Source: Circinella minor
Lineage: Eukaryota; Mucoromycota; Mucoromycetes; Mucorales; Lichtheimiaceae
Direction: 5' to 3'
NCBI GenBank assembly: GCA_016758965.1
Contig: JAEPRB010000632.1
Coordinates: 1-10,276, forward strand
DNA: 10,276 bases
Part shown: in pieces, positions 1-7,544 of the stretch
How positions within the stretch are numbered: position 1 is the first letter of the stretch
Layout: each line of letters opens with the position of its first letter
Position numbers and translations under genes: made by a program
The notes under the pieces: generated by a model
Told to the model about the DNA's origin: nothing
Seen by the model: the letters and a program-made list of their open reading frames with translations, nothing else
Database searches by the model: none

Positions 1-1221
1 GAGGAGAGAGGCAGAGCGGATTGCCAAATGATTGACCTCACAAACATGGCCTTGTTTCCAAGGGACGAAGCCACACTTGAAACAATTTTTCTTCCCAGAG
101 GAAGACAAACCACCAGACGAACCAGCAAACTTCACAACCTTACCAGCGTTACCACCAGTCTGTAATGAAGACAAGGCTCGACATTCTTCAGAAGAATGAC
201 GACCTGCTCCATGCAAACAGCAGTGCTTAGCGTCAGCTCTCTTCTTTCCTTTGTTTCTTTTGCCCGAAACAGCAAACGAGGGGCCAGAAGCAGCAACCGA
301 AACAGTAGAACTTGACAATGACGAGTCAGAACTCGTAGCAACTTGTTTGCTATATTTTGAGTGGACGACATTACCATACATGCGACGAGCAAGATTGGCA
401 GCATGGTCAATGGTAGCGCGTTTGTCCAGGGACAAGTGAGCTTGACCTAACGTCACATGTTGAGCTAGTTCTGGCAACAGAGACTTGATGTATAATGCGG
501 CCATTACTCGGTTATCCTCACAACCCGCTTCACGACGCAGCTTGTGGAAATGGTCTGTATATTGTTCCACCGAATCATCCCGACCCATCTTCAATAAAAA
601 CAGCTCTTGCATATACTGCGCTTGACGGTCAGCATCTTGGATTCCGTACTTGTTTATAAGTGTCTTCCTGGCAAAAGACCAATCCAAGGCAGCATGTGGT
701 TTAAGATTGTCAATAAACCAAGAACGTTGATCAGGAGATAACATACGTGGCAACAAACGGCACCAATTGACATTAATATCTTGACCGTACGATTCAATAA
801 TATCCTCGAAACGATCGAGGCATTCATGAATGGAGGAAAAGACGGTCTTGGAGCTATCATAGACATTACCAGTCCATTGTAAAGACGGCAAGTCTGAAGG
901 GACAATAACCTTAGATGACGAGGTAGTGACAGCAATCTTATCCTTTTTAGATAACCTTTTTTGTACAGCCAAGATCATATCCAAACTCTTAGAATGAATG
1001 GAAAACAAGCCTTGAATTTTGACTAGCTCTTGTTCGGATAAGTCATCACGCACCATTTCTTCTTCTAAGAAGGCAAGCTTGGCAACTAATTTCGCTATTC
1101 TTGGTGGCATGCGAGAAGACGATGTGGCAGACACATGAGAACCGGTTTCGCTCATTACATCATCCTCAAGATGATGATCAGCATTATCGAGTAAGGTGAG
1201 TTTTTCTTGATGAGAAGACAT
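1..1221 (-). CDS. Ty3/gypsy-like retrotransposon Gag, copy A (3' end outside window)
   Basis: Structural capsid/nucleocapsid polyprotein of an LTR retrotransposon, expected to package element RNA in cytoplasmic particles. The frame starts at the ATG at 1221 and stays open for 407 codons to base 1, so the C-terminus and any pol region lie outside. After a polar N-terminus come a probable helical segment (about 40-95) and the Gag core (about 115-265), with W-F-I-D-x-L and M-G-R-D-D-S-V-E-x-Y-T-D-x-F-H-K-L patterns typical of retrotransposon gag. A zinc knuckle follows, C334-x2-H337-x4-H342-x4-C347, then a second cysteine cluster C380-x2-C383-x10-C394-x3-H398. The start is supported because copy B begins at the same place with a similar MS-x-H-Q-E sequence. 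Copy A has no stop or frameshift here, and over 160 aligned core residues it is 133/160 identical to copy B by my count. It lacks about 11 residues of the linker before the second cluster relative to B. Family call is strong; element clade is not resolved. Confidence 0.85.
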   Translation of the reverse strand, partial: MSSHQEKLTLLDNADHHLEDDVMSETGSHVSATSSSRMPPRIAKLVAKLAFLEEEMVRDDLSEQELVKIQGLFSIHSKSLDMILAVQKRLSKKDKIAVTTSSSKVIVPSDLPSLQWTGNVYDSSKTVFSSIHECLDRFEDIIESYGQDINVNWCRLLPRMLSPDQRSWFIDNLKPHAALDWSFARKTLINKYGIQDADRQAQYMQELFLLKMGRDDSVEQYTDHFHKLRREAGCEDNRVMAALYIKSLLPELAQHVTLGQAHLSLDKRATIDHAANLARRMYGNVVHSKYSKQVATSSDSSLSSSTVSVAASGPSFAVSGKRNKGKKRADAKHCCLHGAGRHSSEECRALSSLQTGGNAGKVVKFAGSSGGLSSSGKKNCFKCGFVPWKQGHVCEVNHLAIRSASLL

Positions 1222-1713
1222 GGTAAGAATAAAAAAGTAAGTGGATGGAAAAAAAATAAATGTGTGTGTTTATATAAAATATAAATAAAAATGAGAATAG
1301 AGATTTAGATAAAAAAAACGAAGAATTCGTTGAAAAAAATGTTATAGCAATCAAATATAATAAAAATAAAGAGACGTTAAAAAGTCAACGAGACCCAAAA
1401 GAACAATAATTGAACTGAAGTTTATTAAAATAAAATATTATCTCTATTTATATGAATCTTATTATCGGTGGGATATATATTGATATGTGTATATAGCTAT
1501 ACGTAAGATTTAAATTTGTCATGGCCGTGTGAATTATGAATATAAGATTAATGATATTAAGATTAGACTTTGAGCGGTTGACGATATGATATATCTACGC
1601 AGCTGTTATCTGTTATTATTATAGAAGATGGACTTCTGTGTTCTTACAAATCATGGTCCAAATAGGGAAGTACACGAAATGTCAGCAAAGCATAATTAAA
1701 AATACGCTGTACT
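1222..1713 (-). promoter_or_regulatory. Leader and candidate LTR/promoter region of gag copy A
   Basis: No gene is visible here. The first ~200 nt upstream of the gag A start match the leader of copy B in patches. On the minus strand a TATA-like TATAAATAG lies at 1452-1444, and about 33 nt downstream a TTCAGTTCAA sequence (from 1419) is a plausible transcription start. The rest (about 1420-1713) may be the U3/5' LTR of copy A. A possible LTR start, TGTAAGAACACAG, lies near 1650 on the minus strand, and TGTTGTATCC near 1771 is another. No second LTR copy is in the window, so boundaries cannot be fixed. Confidence 0.4.
1382..1419 (-). repeat. 38-nt block identical to 3806-3843, containing candidate primer-binding site (copy A)
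   Basis: This block is identical base for base to the equivalent position upstream of gag B. Read on the minus strand it contains TGGGTCTCGTTGACTT (1397-1382), which begins with the TGG expected of a site pairing with the CCA end of a tRNA. It lies about 160 nt upstream of the gag start, where a primer-binding site is expected. I could not match it confidently to a tRNA, so the PBS role is an inference; conservation of the block is seen directly. Confidence 0.5.
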
Positions 1714-3643
1714 TTAATAATTAAAATGACAAATAATTATCTTTATGAATAATATGTGTTGGATACAACACTCAGGAACAGAAGGGATTGAAGGTTTATG
1801 CCAACAATGTGCTAACCCTTTTAAATAAATACCAATGTGGGGCATTAAATCAGCACTAATAGACATATCAGTAGAACAATTTAAATTCATTATTTCAAAA
1901 TTATAAAAAGCAGTAAGTCCGTTATGTATAATCTTTGTTTTATTTGTATAATCAATTCTATCTATATTAAGCCTAGGGGCAGCTATACCAATCTTGCTAG
2001 AACAAGAGGTATACTCCAAACTCCAAACCAAGAGAAGAGCGCAGACCTGGTGTAATTGCCATAAATGTTGAACTGGGGTCCACAAAGGCAAAGATGTCAT
2101 GTCCCTCTAAGGTAATTGGTACATAGTAGGATTTAGTATTTTTATAAAGATGTTTTGTAAAATCATGAGAATGATTGGACTTACAATTAAAGCAAGCTTT
2201 GGTTAAAGAATCTTCAACCTCAGCCATTAAGGTGTCTTCGTTTGCCTTGGAGGCAGAAGACGTAGTAGTGGGTGCCGATTCTAGGCGGACCGAAGTAGCA
2301 GCATCATTATCCACCATGGGAACAGATGATGATAACAATGGTGGCGTGACTGGTGCGGGGCCAGAAGCCAACGTAGAAACAGGAGTGAGTAACGCGGAAC
2401 GAATTGCGAAGTGGTTGACCTCACATTTGTAGCCTGGGGTCTGTGGAATAAAGCCACACTTAAAACAGTCTTTCTTCCCAGAAGAAGATGGTGACGATGC
2501 ATTACCAGATGGACCAGCAACACGAGTACCAGACGAACCAGCAGACTTGGAGACCTTCCCAGCATTACCACTAGTGTGCAATGACGATAACGCACGACAC
2601 TCGTCAGAAGAATGACGACCATTACCATGGATATGACAGTACTTCGCTTCGGCTCGCTTTTTTCCTTTGTTTTTCTTGCCGGTGACAGCAAATGATGAAC
2701 CAGCAACAGCACTAGGAGCAGTATTCGAAGTTGAGGAGTCAGAACTCAGAGCAACTTGCTTGCTGTATTTTGAGTGCACTACATTACCATAAAGGCGGCG
2801 GGCAAGATTGGCAGCTTGATCAATTGTAGTGCGTTTGTCCTGCAATAAATGGGCTCGACCAAGCGTTACGTGTTGAGCCAACTCCAGTAGCAAAGACTGT
2901 ATGTATAAAGCGGCCATAACACGATCGTCCTTGCACCCTGCTTCCCAGCGAAGCTTATGAAATTGATCAGTGTATAATTCAACTGAATCATCTCGACCCA
3001 TTTGCAACGTGAAGAGTTTCTGCATAAATTGAGCCTGGCAGTCAGTGTCCTGGATGCCATATTTGTGGACTAGAGTCTTACGTGCAAAGGACCAATCCAA
3101 AGTGGCATGTGGTTTGAGGTGGTCGATGAACCAAGAACGTTGATCAAGAGACAACATACAGGGAAGGAGGCGGCACCAGTTAGCATTGATGTCTTGGCCA
3201 TACGATTCCAATATATCTTCAAAGCGATCTAGGCATTCATGGACTGACGAGGAAACCGTTTTTGAAGTATCGTGGACGTTGCCAGTCCATTGGAGTACAG
3301 GTAAGTCCGATGGTACAATGGATCTTAATGATGAAGTGGTGGTGAAAACAACCTTATCTTTTTTGGATAGTTTTTTTTGGACGGCTAGCATCATATCTAG
3401 ACTCTTGGAATAGATAGCATAAGATTTTTGGATCTGAACCATTTGTTCTTCAGAGAGATTGGAACGGACCATTTCTTCTTCTAAGAATGATAGTTTGGCT
3501 ATCAACTTGGCGATACATGGAGGAACTTGGGAGGACACAGACGTATAAGCAATGGAACCAGTTTCGCTCATCATATCGTCTTCAACATGGACAGCAACGT
3601 CAGATACGGTAGGAGCAGCAGAATTTTCCTGATGGTTGGACAT
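1714..3643 (-). pseudogene. Ty3/gypsy-like gag-protease fragment, copy B (frameshifted, pol missing)
   Basis: The main frame runs from the ATG at 3643 to the TAG at 1999-1997 (548 codons). It has a Gag core (about 118-265), a zinc knuckle C336-x2-H339-x4-H344-x4-C349, a cluster C393-x2-C396-x10-C407-x3-H411, and a third cysteine/histidine group from C484 with no final cysteine. It then enters a retroviral-type aspartic protease, where the catalytic D-[TS]-G reads D522-P-S. After E541-F-G the frame is lost. The homologous protein resumes about 2000-1995 in the frame shifted by one base (KIGIAAPRLNIDR) and continues through MSISADLMPHIGI and GLAHCW to a stop at 1714. The ADLMP motif is the second protease signature, with Ser where Gly is usual. 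Reverse transcriptase, RNase H and integrase are absent, through deletion or because copy A inserted here. Not expected to give an active protease. Confidence 0.85.
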
Positions 3644-3674
3644 GTTGTAAATAAGATAAGTGAAAAGTAAAAAA

Positions 3675-3688
3675 TGTGTGTGTGTGTG
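3675..3688. repeat. (TG)7 microsatellite in the gag B leader
   Basis: Seven uninterrupted TG units. The matching place in the copy A leader has a shorter TG run within TGTGTGTGTT (about 1261-1270), so the tract has changed length between copies. Confidence 0.9.
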
Positions 3689-3805
3689 ATAAAAGAAAAA
3701 AATGGGTGAATAAATTGTATATAGAGATAAGAATAAAAAAAATGAGGAATTCGTTGAAAAAAATGTTATATCAATCGAAATTAATAAAATAAAAGAGACA
3801 GTAAT

Positions 3806-3843
3806 AAGTCAACGAGACCCAAAAGAACAATAATTGAACTGAA
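3806..3843 (-). repeat. 38-nt block identical to 1382-1419, containing candidate primer-binding site (copy B)
   Basis: Second copy of the conserved leader block, with the TGG-starting candidate primer-binding site at 3821-3806 on the minus strand. Similarity to copy A ends abruptly after 3843: copy A continues GTTTATTAAAA, copy B continues TAAGAGTGTTG. No LTR resembling the sequence upstream of copy A is present here. Confidence 0.5.
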
Positions 3844-4099
3844 TAAGAGTGTTGTACTTTGTATTCTTTAAAAAAAACACCAAGTTATAAAGCATTTCGT
3901 CATTCCCCCAAAAAAAAAACTAAAATGTCAGACACCATCAACAATAAGATCTTGCGTTGCACCAAAGTAATTCCGTATACTAATTACCAACAAACAATTA
4001 AGGAATTCCACCATGTTACTGGTAAAAAGTGGATTCAGGAAAACAAACGTTATGGGAAAGGGTGGTCCAAAGATAATAATATTGACAAATACGATGGCT

Positions 4100-4174
4100 G
4101 TATATGTATATTGTAATAAAAATAAAATGTAATTATCAATTATCATATTAAAATGACCCCTGTTTGTATTATAG
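4100..4174 (+). other. Predicted intron 1 of the MULE transposase (75 nt)
   Basis: Starts GTATATGT and ends TTGTATTATAG. Splicing joins T (4099) to TG (4175-4176) as one codon and keeps the frame, removing a stop at 4114-4116 that would otherwise end the protein. The flanking segments are parts of one FAR1-type N-terminus. Inferred from signals and frame only. Confidence 0.7.
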
Positions 4175-5673
4175 TGGAAAGAAAGAGACGCAAGGTAGAT
4201 CATCAATACTATGATGGTAAAGGACGCAGAGTTATCTTCACTGAAAGATTCTTGTGTGCTCATAGTGGTAAAAAAAGAATACAGAATCAAAGTGCTCCTG
4301 GTGATAGAACGCGCCCTAGACAAGAGAAGCCTAAAAAAGTTGACTGTCCTGCCAAGCTATAAGTAAAAAGATATGAAGAAGATCCAGAAAATGTGACCCT
4401 TCGTTTTTATAGACAGCATGATTTTCATGACCTAAGAAAGGTCAACTACCTTCCACTTGAAAATTGGGTTAAGATCCTTATCAAGGACTGACTAGAGGAA
4501 GGTGTTGATGTGCCAACAATTGTGGATCTTGTTAATGATAAGCAAGAAAAAAAAAAAGAAGAAAGTGCCAAGCTTGAGCATTCTCCAAGATTATACCGTG
4601 ATGTTACTTATAAAGATGTATATAACCAGTATTATAAGATCATGGTTCGCCAAACTCATATGGCAGAAAACGATTTTAGTTCGGTTGGATTGTGGTTAGT
4701 TGAACTTGAATCCAAATCATACCATACATTTCTATTTGGTCAAAGCAATCCAGATACACAAGTATACAACTTTGGATTTGGATTTATTGCTCCTTGGCAA
4801 TTAGAACTACTTAAAAGGGCTCATTCTTTTTGTTTAGATGCAATACATCATGTAACAATATATCCTAATACTGTTATGTATACTATTGTTCTTTGCCATG
4901 AAGTAACTGGTCGAGGTGTTCCTGTCGCATACCTTGTTACCAATGATCAATCAGAAGAGCCAGTTCGAAAATGGCTAATGGATCTTAAGGATCTTGGTGT
5001 TTCTCCTACTCAAATTACAGTTGACTGTAGCAAAGCAGAGGCTAATGCCATTAGTAGAACATGGAACAGATCTGTTGCAATTCGTTTGTGTGCCTGGCAT
5101 GTAGTTCGTGCTTGGCAAAAGAACATCAAAGAAAAAGTCGTTGTTGGTGATGGTGAAGATAAAAGAGCAGTTATCAATGCAATTTTTGCTGATATACGGA
5201 ACATGATGTATGAGGAAGACCGAGTTTAATTCTTTAATCGTTTGGAAAAGTTCCATACTGACTGGGAGAATCAAGATGTCTTTATGGCATACTTTGAACA
5301 GCAGTGGATTAAAAACAATTTATATAAACAATGGGTTCGTTCTTTCCAAGAAGCTATGTTTAGACATATGGAGTTAAACATGTTTATTGAATCTTTTCAC
5401 AACCAACTTAAGACTATATATTTACAACGTCGCCGTAATTGTCGCATGGATGGGCTTATTTTTCTTCTTATCAGTAAAGTTCATAAACGAATCATTCGTA
5501 GAATAAAAGCAGAAGCAAATCAGGTAGGAAGAATGGGTCCATTAGCCCTCGCACGTCGTGAAAGACAAATGAAAGCAGAAGCATATTCACTTGAGCAGCT
5601 TGATATGATGATTGAATTAAAAGAAGATGGCCACCAAGTTCAATCTTTTACTGATGCTAATATATATTATTTG

Positions 5674-5746
5674 GTAAAATAATTTTTTATTTATATTGTT
5701 ATTTTATACAGTTTAAATGTTGTAGTTTCTAATATTCAATATACAG
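5674..5746 (+). other. Predicted intron 2 of the MULE transposase (73 nt)
   Basis: Donor GTAAAATAA at 5674, acceptor ATATACAG ending at 5746, phase 0. Splicing joins ...DANIYYL to VSSDNTF..., restoring the continuous stretch that leads into the SWIM finger. Unspliced, the reading frame stops at 5680-5682 and the SWIM cysteines fall in another frame. No other nearby GT-AG pair gives as good a join. Confidence 0.75.
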
Positions 5747-6381
5747 GTTAGTTCAGACAACACTTTTATAACATCGTGTACATGTGCTGATTTCTCCATT
5801 ACTCAACATGCATGTAAACATATGTATGCCATTGAAATCGCTGAGCCGGAATTAAGTGTTCGCTTACTACATCACTCTTCCATTACCAATGTCCTTGACG
5901 ATGATGTTGATAATTCTAATTTGACGCAAGAAACAACCGCCATTATGAATGCTGTTACTACTGACACACCAGTTTTACAAGAAACACACTCAGAGCGCAT
6001 CCAGAGTATACTTCGTCAAATGCAACACCATATTCGAGATGTAACGTTCTCCTCAACTGATAATCAATCCCTTGAAAATATCATTGAACAACTTACCTCG
6101 ATCCAACAACAACTTAATAATATTAGTACTATTGCAACAAATCGTCAACTACAAACCCAACTACCTAGAAGACGCCGCCACTAGTTTATTTATTCCCTTT
6201 TTATCCAACTTTACCTTATTATTAAAGCCTTAAACTTCCACCCTTCTCTTGATTCCATTATTTATTATCTATCTATATATATATTAAAACCTTCTTATTT
6301 TTTAAATATTAGCAAATACAAAACATACAACTTTAATTGCTCCACTTATATTCATCAATGTAAGCAAATTGTTTTCTCTTC

Positions 6382-6405
6382 ATAACAATAACAATAACAA
6401 TAACA
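6382..6405. repeat. (AACAAT)-type hexanucleotide microsatellite, four units
   Basis: Four consecutive units of a 6-nt ATAACA repeat, perfect over 24 nt, in noncoding DNA. Confidence 0.85.
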
Positions 6406-7057
6406 GCAAGAGCAAAAACCGCATGATTTTTGATTATGAATATTTTTTTTTATTTGATCCCATTACTATATCTCTTTTTTTTTTATCAACGAACTATCTA
6501 ACTTACTTGTCATACTCCTACAGTATTAATACATTTTGATAAAGAATCCATTGAATATTATTATTGGTATCAATCTGTATAACAATACAAAAGTTGAGAA
6601 TATAATATGCATATATATCTTTGAGTATATAAAATAAAAGAAAAAAAAACGGCCAAGTCAGTATCAAATAATATTTCAATATATAACCGCTTTTGTTCCT
6701 CTCCTGGTATTTCTTATTCTGTTGAATGTATTTATTGTCTCTTCTTATTTTTTTTTTACCTTTTGCACGTTATTCCGGTCAATTATCCTTCCAACTAGCA
6801 GCTAAAACTTTTTTATATAGAGCCCAAATATATAAGATGTAAAGACTTTTTTAAATCTTCGTATTGAGAATCAGTAAAACAGAACTTTTTGTAATTTTAT
6901 CTATAAAATACACGTTGTAATATTGCTGTATTGCCAAAACGTTTATTCCCGTTGTTTCTAAGTTCAATTGATCAAACAGATTAATTAAAGCTAAATTACT
7001 AAAAGTCAATCTTTAATAAATCCGCTCTGTAGTGCGTATAACAAAAAGTTGCAGAAA

Positions 7058-7108
7058 AGTATTTTTTTTGTTGTGTTCTTTACCCCAGTATATGCAAAAA
7101 AAAATACT
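7058..7108. repeat. A/T-rich inverted repeat (hairpin)
   Basis: AGTATTTTTTTTG (7058-7070) can pair with CAAAAAAAAATACT (7095-7108), leaving one unpaired A and a 24-nt loop. The stem is mostly poly-T/poly-A, so it may be chance in this composition. Confidence 0.5.
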
Positions 7109-7388
7109 GTACCTTGTATTATATTTGCTTATGACATTGTTGCTGAATTATTTTCTTTTGTCTAATAACATTTCGAAAAAACAATTGTTAAATATATAAG
7201 TTAAAGATCTTTTCTTTTTCGCCAAAAAAAAAAAGAAAAAGAAAAAAAAAACTACTGTATCTTTCTTTCTACTTTTTTTTTGACTTCTTTTTTATTGACT
7301 CTAATGAAAATAAGAACATTCATCTACAATACCTCTTCTTTTTCTTCTTCTTTTACATTAAATAATATGCTATCATTCTGTTTGTCTC

Positions 7389-7423
7389 GTATTTTTTTTT
7401 ATATATCAAAAGAAAAAAAATAC
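7389..7423. repeat. A/T-rich inverted repeat (hairpin)
   Basis: GTA followed by nine T (7389-7400) pairs with eight A followed by TAC (7413-7423) across a 12-nt loop. Same style as the hairpin at 7058-7108; probably low-complexity DNA. Confidence 0.5.
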
Positions 7424-7446
7424 ATCTATATTTTTTGATGAAACTG

Positions 7447-7544
7447 CCTACACTTAACTTCACTACACATGACCAATCTCTCATTGATATAGCTGAATCT
7501 GAAATTTTTTAAAAAAATGGGGGGGAGAGAAAGTTAAGTGTAGG
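7447..7544. repeat. Perfect 14-bp inverted repeat bounding a 98-bp segment
   Basis: CCTACACTTAACTT at 7447-7460 is repeated exactly in inverse orientation as AAGTTAAGTGTAGG at 7531-7544. Unlike the neighbouring hairpins the arms are not homopolymeric, so chance is unlikely. The 98-bp segment could be a MITE or the terminus of an element. I see no clear target-site duplication (left flank AAACTG, right flank GTAAAG). The right arm coincides with the end of the recognisable protein of the minus-strand pseudogene. Confidence 0.6.

Larger units (their letters stand above)
3644..3924. promoter_or_regulatory. Divergent intergenic region between gag B and the MULE transposase
   Basis: This 281-bp gap separates two divergent starts. 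The left part (to 3843) is the gag B leader, matching the leader of copy A. The right part (3844-3924) is the only sequence before the transposase ATG. On the minus strand a weak TATA-like TTTAAAG lies near 3870, about 27 nt upstream of the conserved block. No convincing plus-strand TATA box is visible. If the transposase belonged to an intact MULE, one terminal inverted repeat would have to lie in the last 80 nt; I found no inverted partner downstream. Confidence 0.35.
3925..6184 (+). pseudogene. FAR1/MULE-type transposase, three exons, three in-frame stops
   Basis: Mutator-like transposase, which in an intact element acts in the nucleus on the element ends. Inferred exons 3925-4099, 4175-5673 and 5747-6184 keep one frame across both introns and give 703 codons (ATG 3925, TAG 6182). 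The FAR1-type zinc domain has C86, C116, H140 and H143. The DDE triad is D280 (in CLDAIHHV), D342 (in ITVDCSKAE) and E464 (in MFIESFHNQLK), spaced 62 and 122 as usual for MULEs, with C364-x2-H367 between. A SWIM finger C569-x-C571-x9-C581-x-H583 spans the start of exon 3. The tail is Gln/Asn-rich and ends in RRRRH. In-frame stops lie at 4360 (TAA, codon 121), 4489 (TGA, 164) and 5227 (TAA, 410). All catalytic and zinc residues remain, so inactivation looks fairly recent. A domesticated gene is possible, but the stops argue against function. Confidence 0.88.
6185..7440. other. A+T-rich noncoding stretch
   Basis: No coding frame of note on either strand. It begins with the presumed 3' end of the transposase gene; TTATTAAAGCC (about 6217) and TATTAAAACC (about 6282) are weak polyadenylation-like sites. 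The rest is runs of T and A, a hexanucleotide microsatellite and two A/T hairpins listed separately. I found no inverted repeat that could pair with the region upstream of the transposase. Confidence 0.6.

Noticed and set aside
1997..2100. Start of the 1714-2100 minus-strand frame as a separate gene
   Set aside because: Its first ~33 codons overlap the protease start in the wrong frame. Only the part after the frameshift (KIGIAAP onward) is protease, so it belongs to copy B.
1764..3857. GAGTGTTGTA on opposite strands (about 1774-1765 minus and 3847-3856 plus) as element ends
   Set aside because: Only 10 nt match and the flanks differ. It does not fit either the gag leader borders or MULE ends, so chance cannot be excluded.
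4502..4699. 65-codon plus-strand frame
   Set aside because: Lies over MULE exon 2 in another frame and has no recognisable features.
4360..5229. Programmed readthrough or a reassigned stop code in the MULE
   Set aside because: Both TAA and TGA occur at unrelated places, and other frames in the window terminate normally with TAA and TAG. Simple nonsense decay is the plainer explanation.
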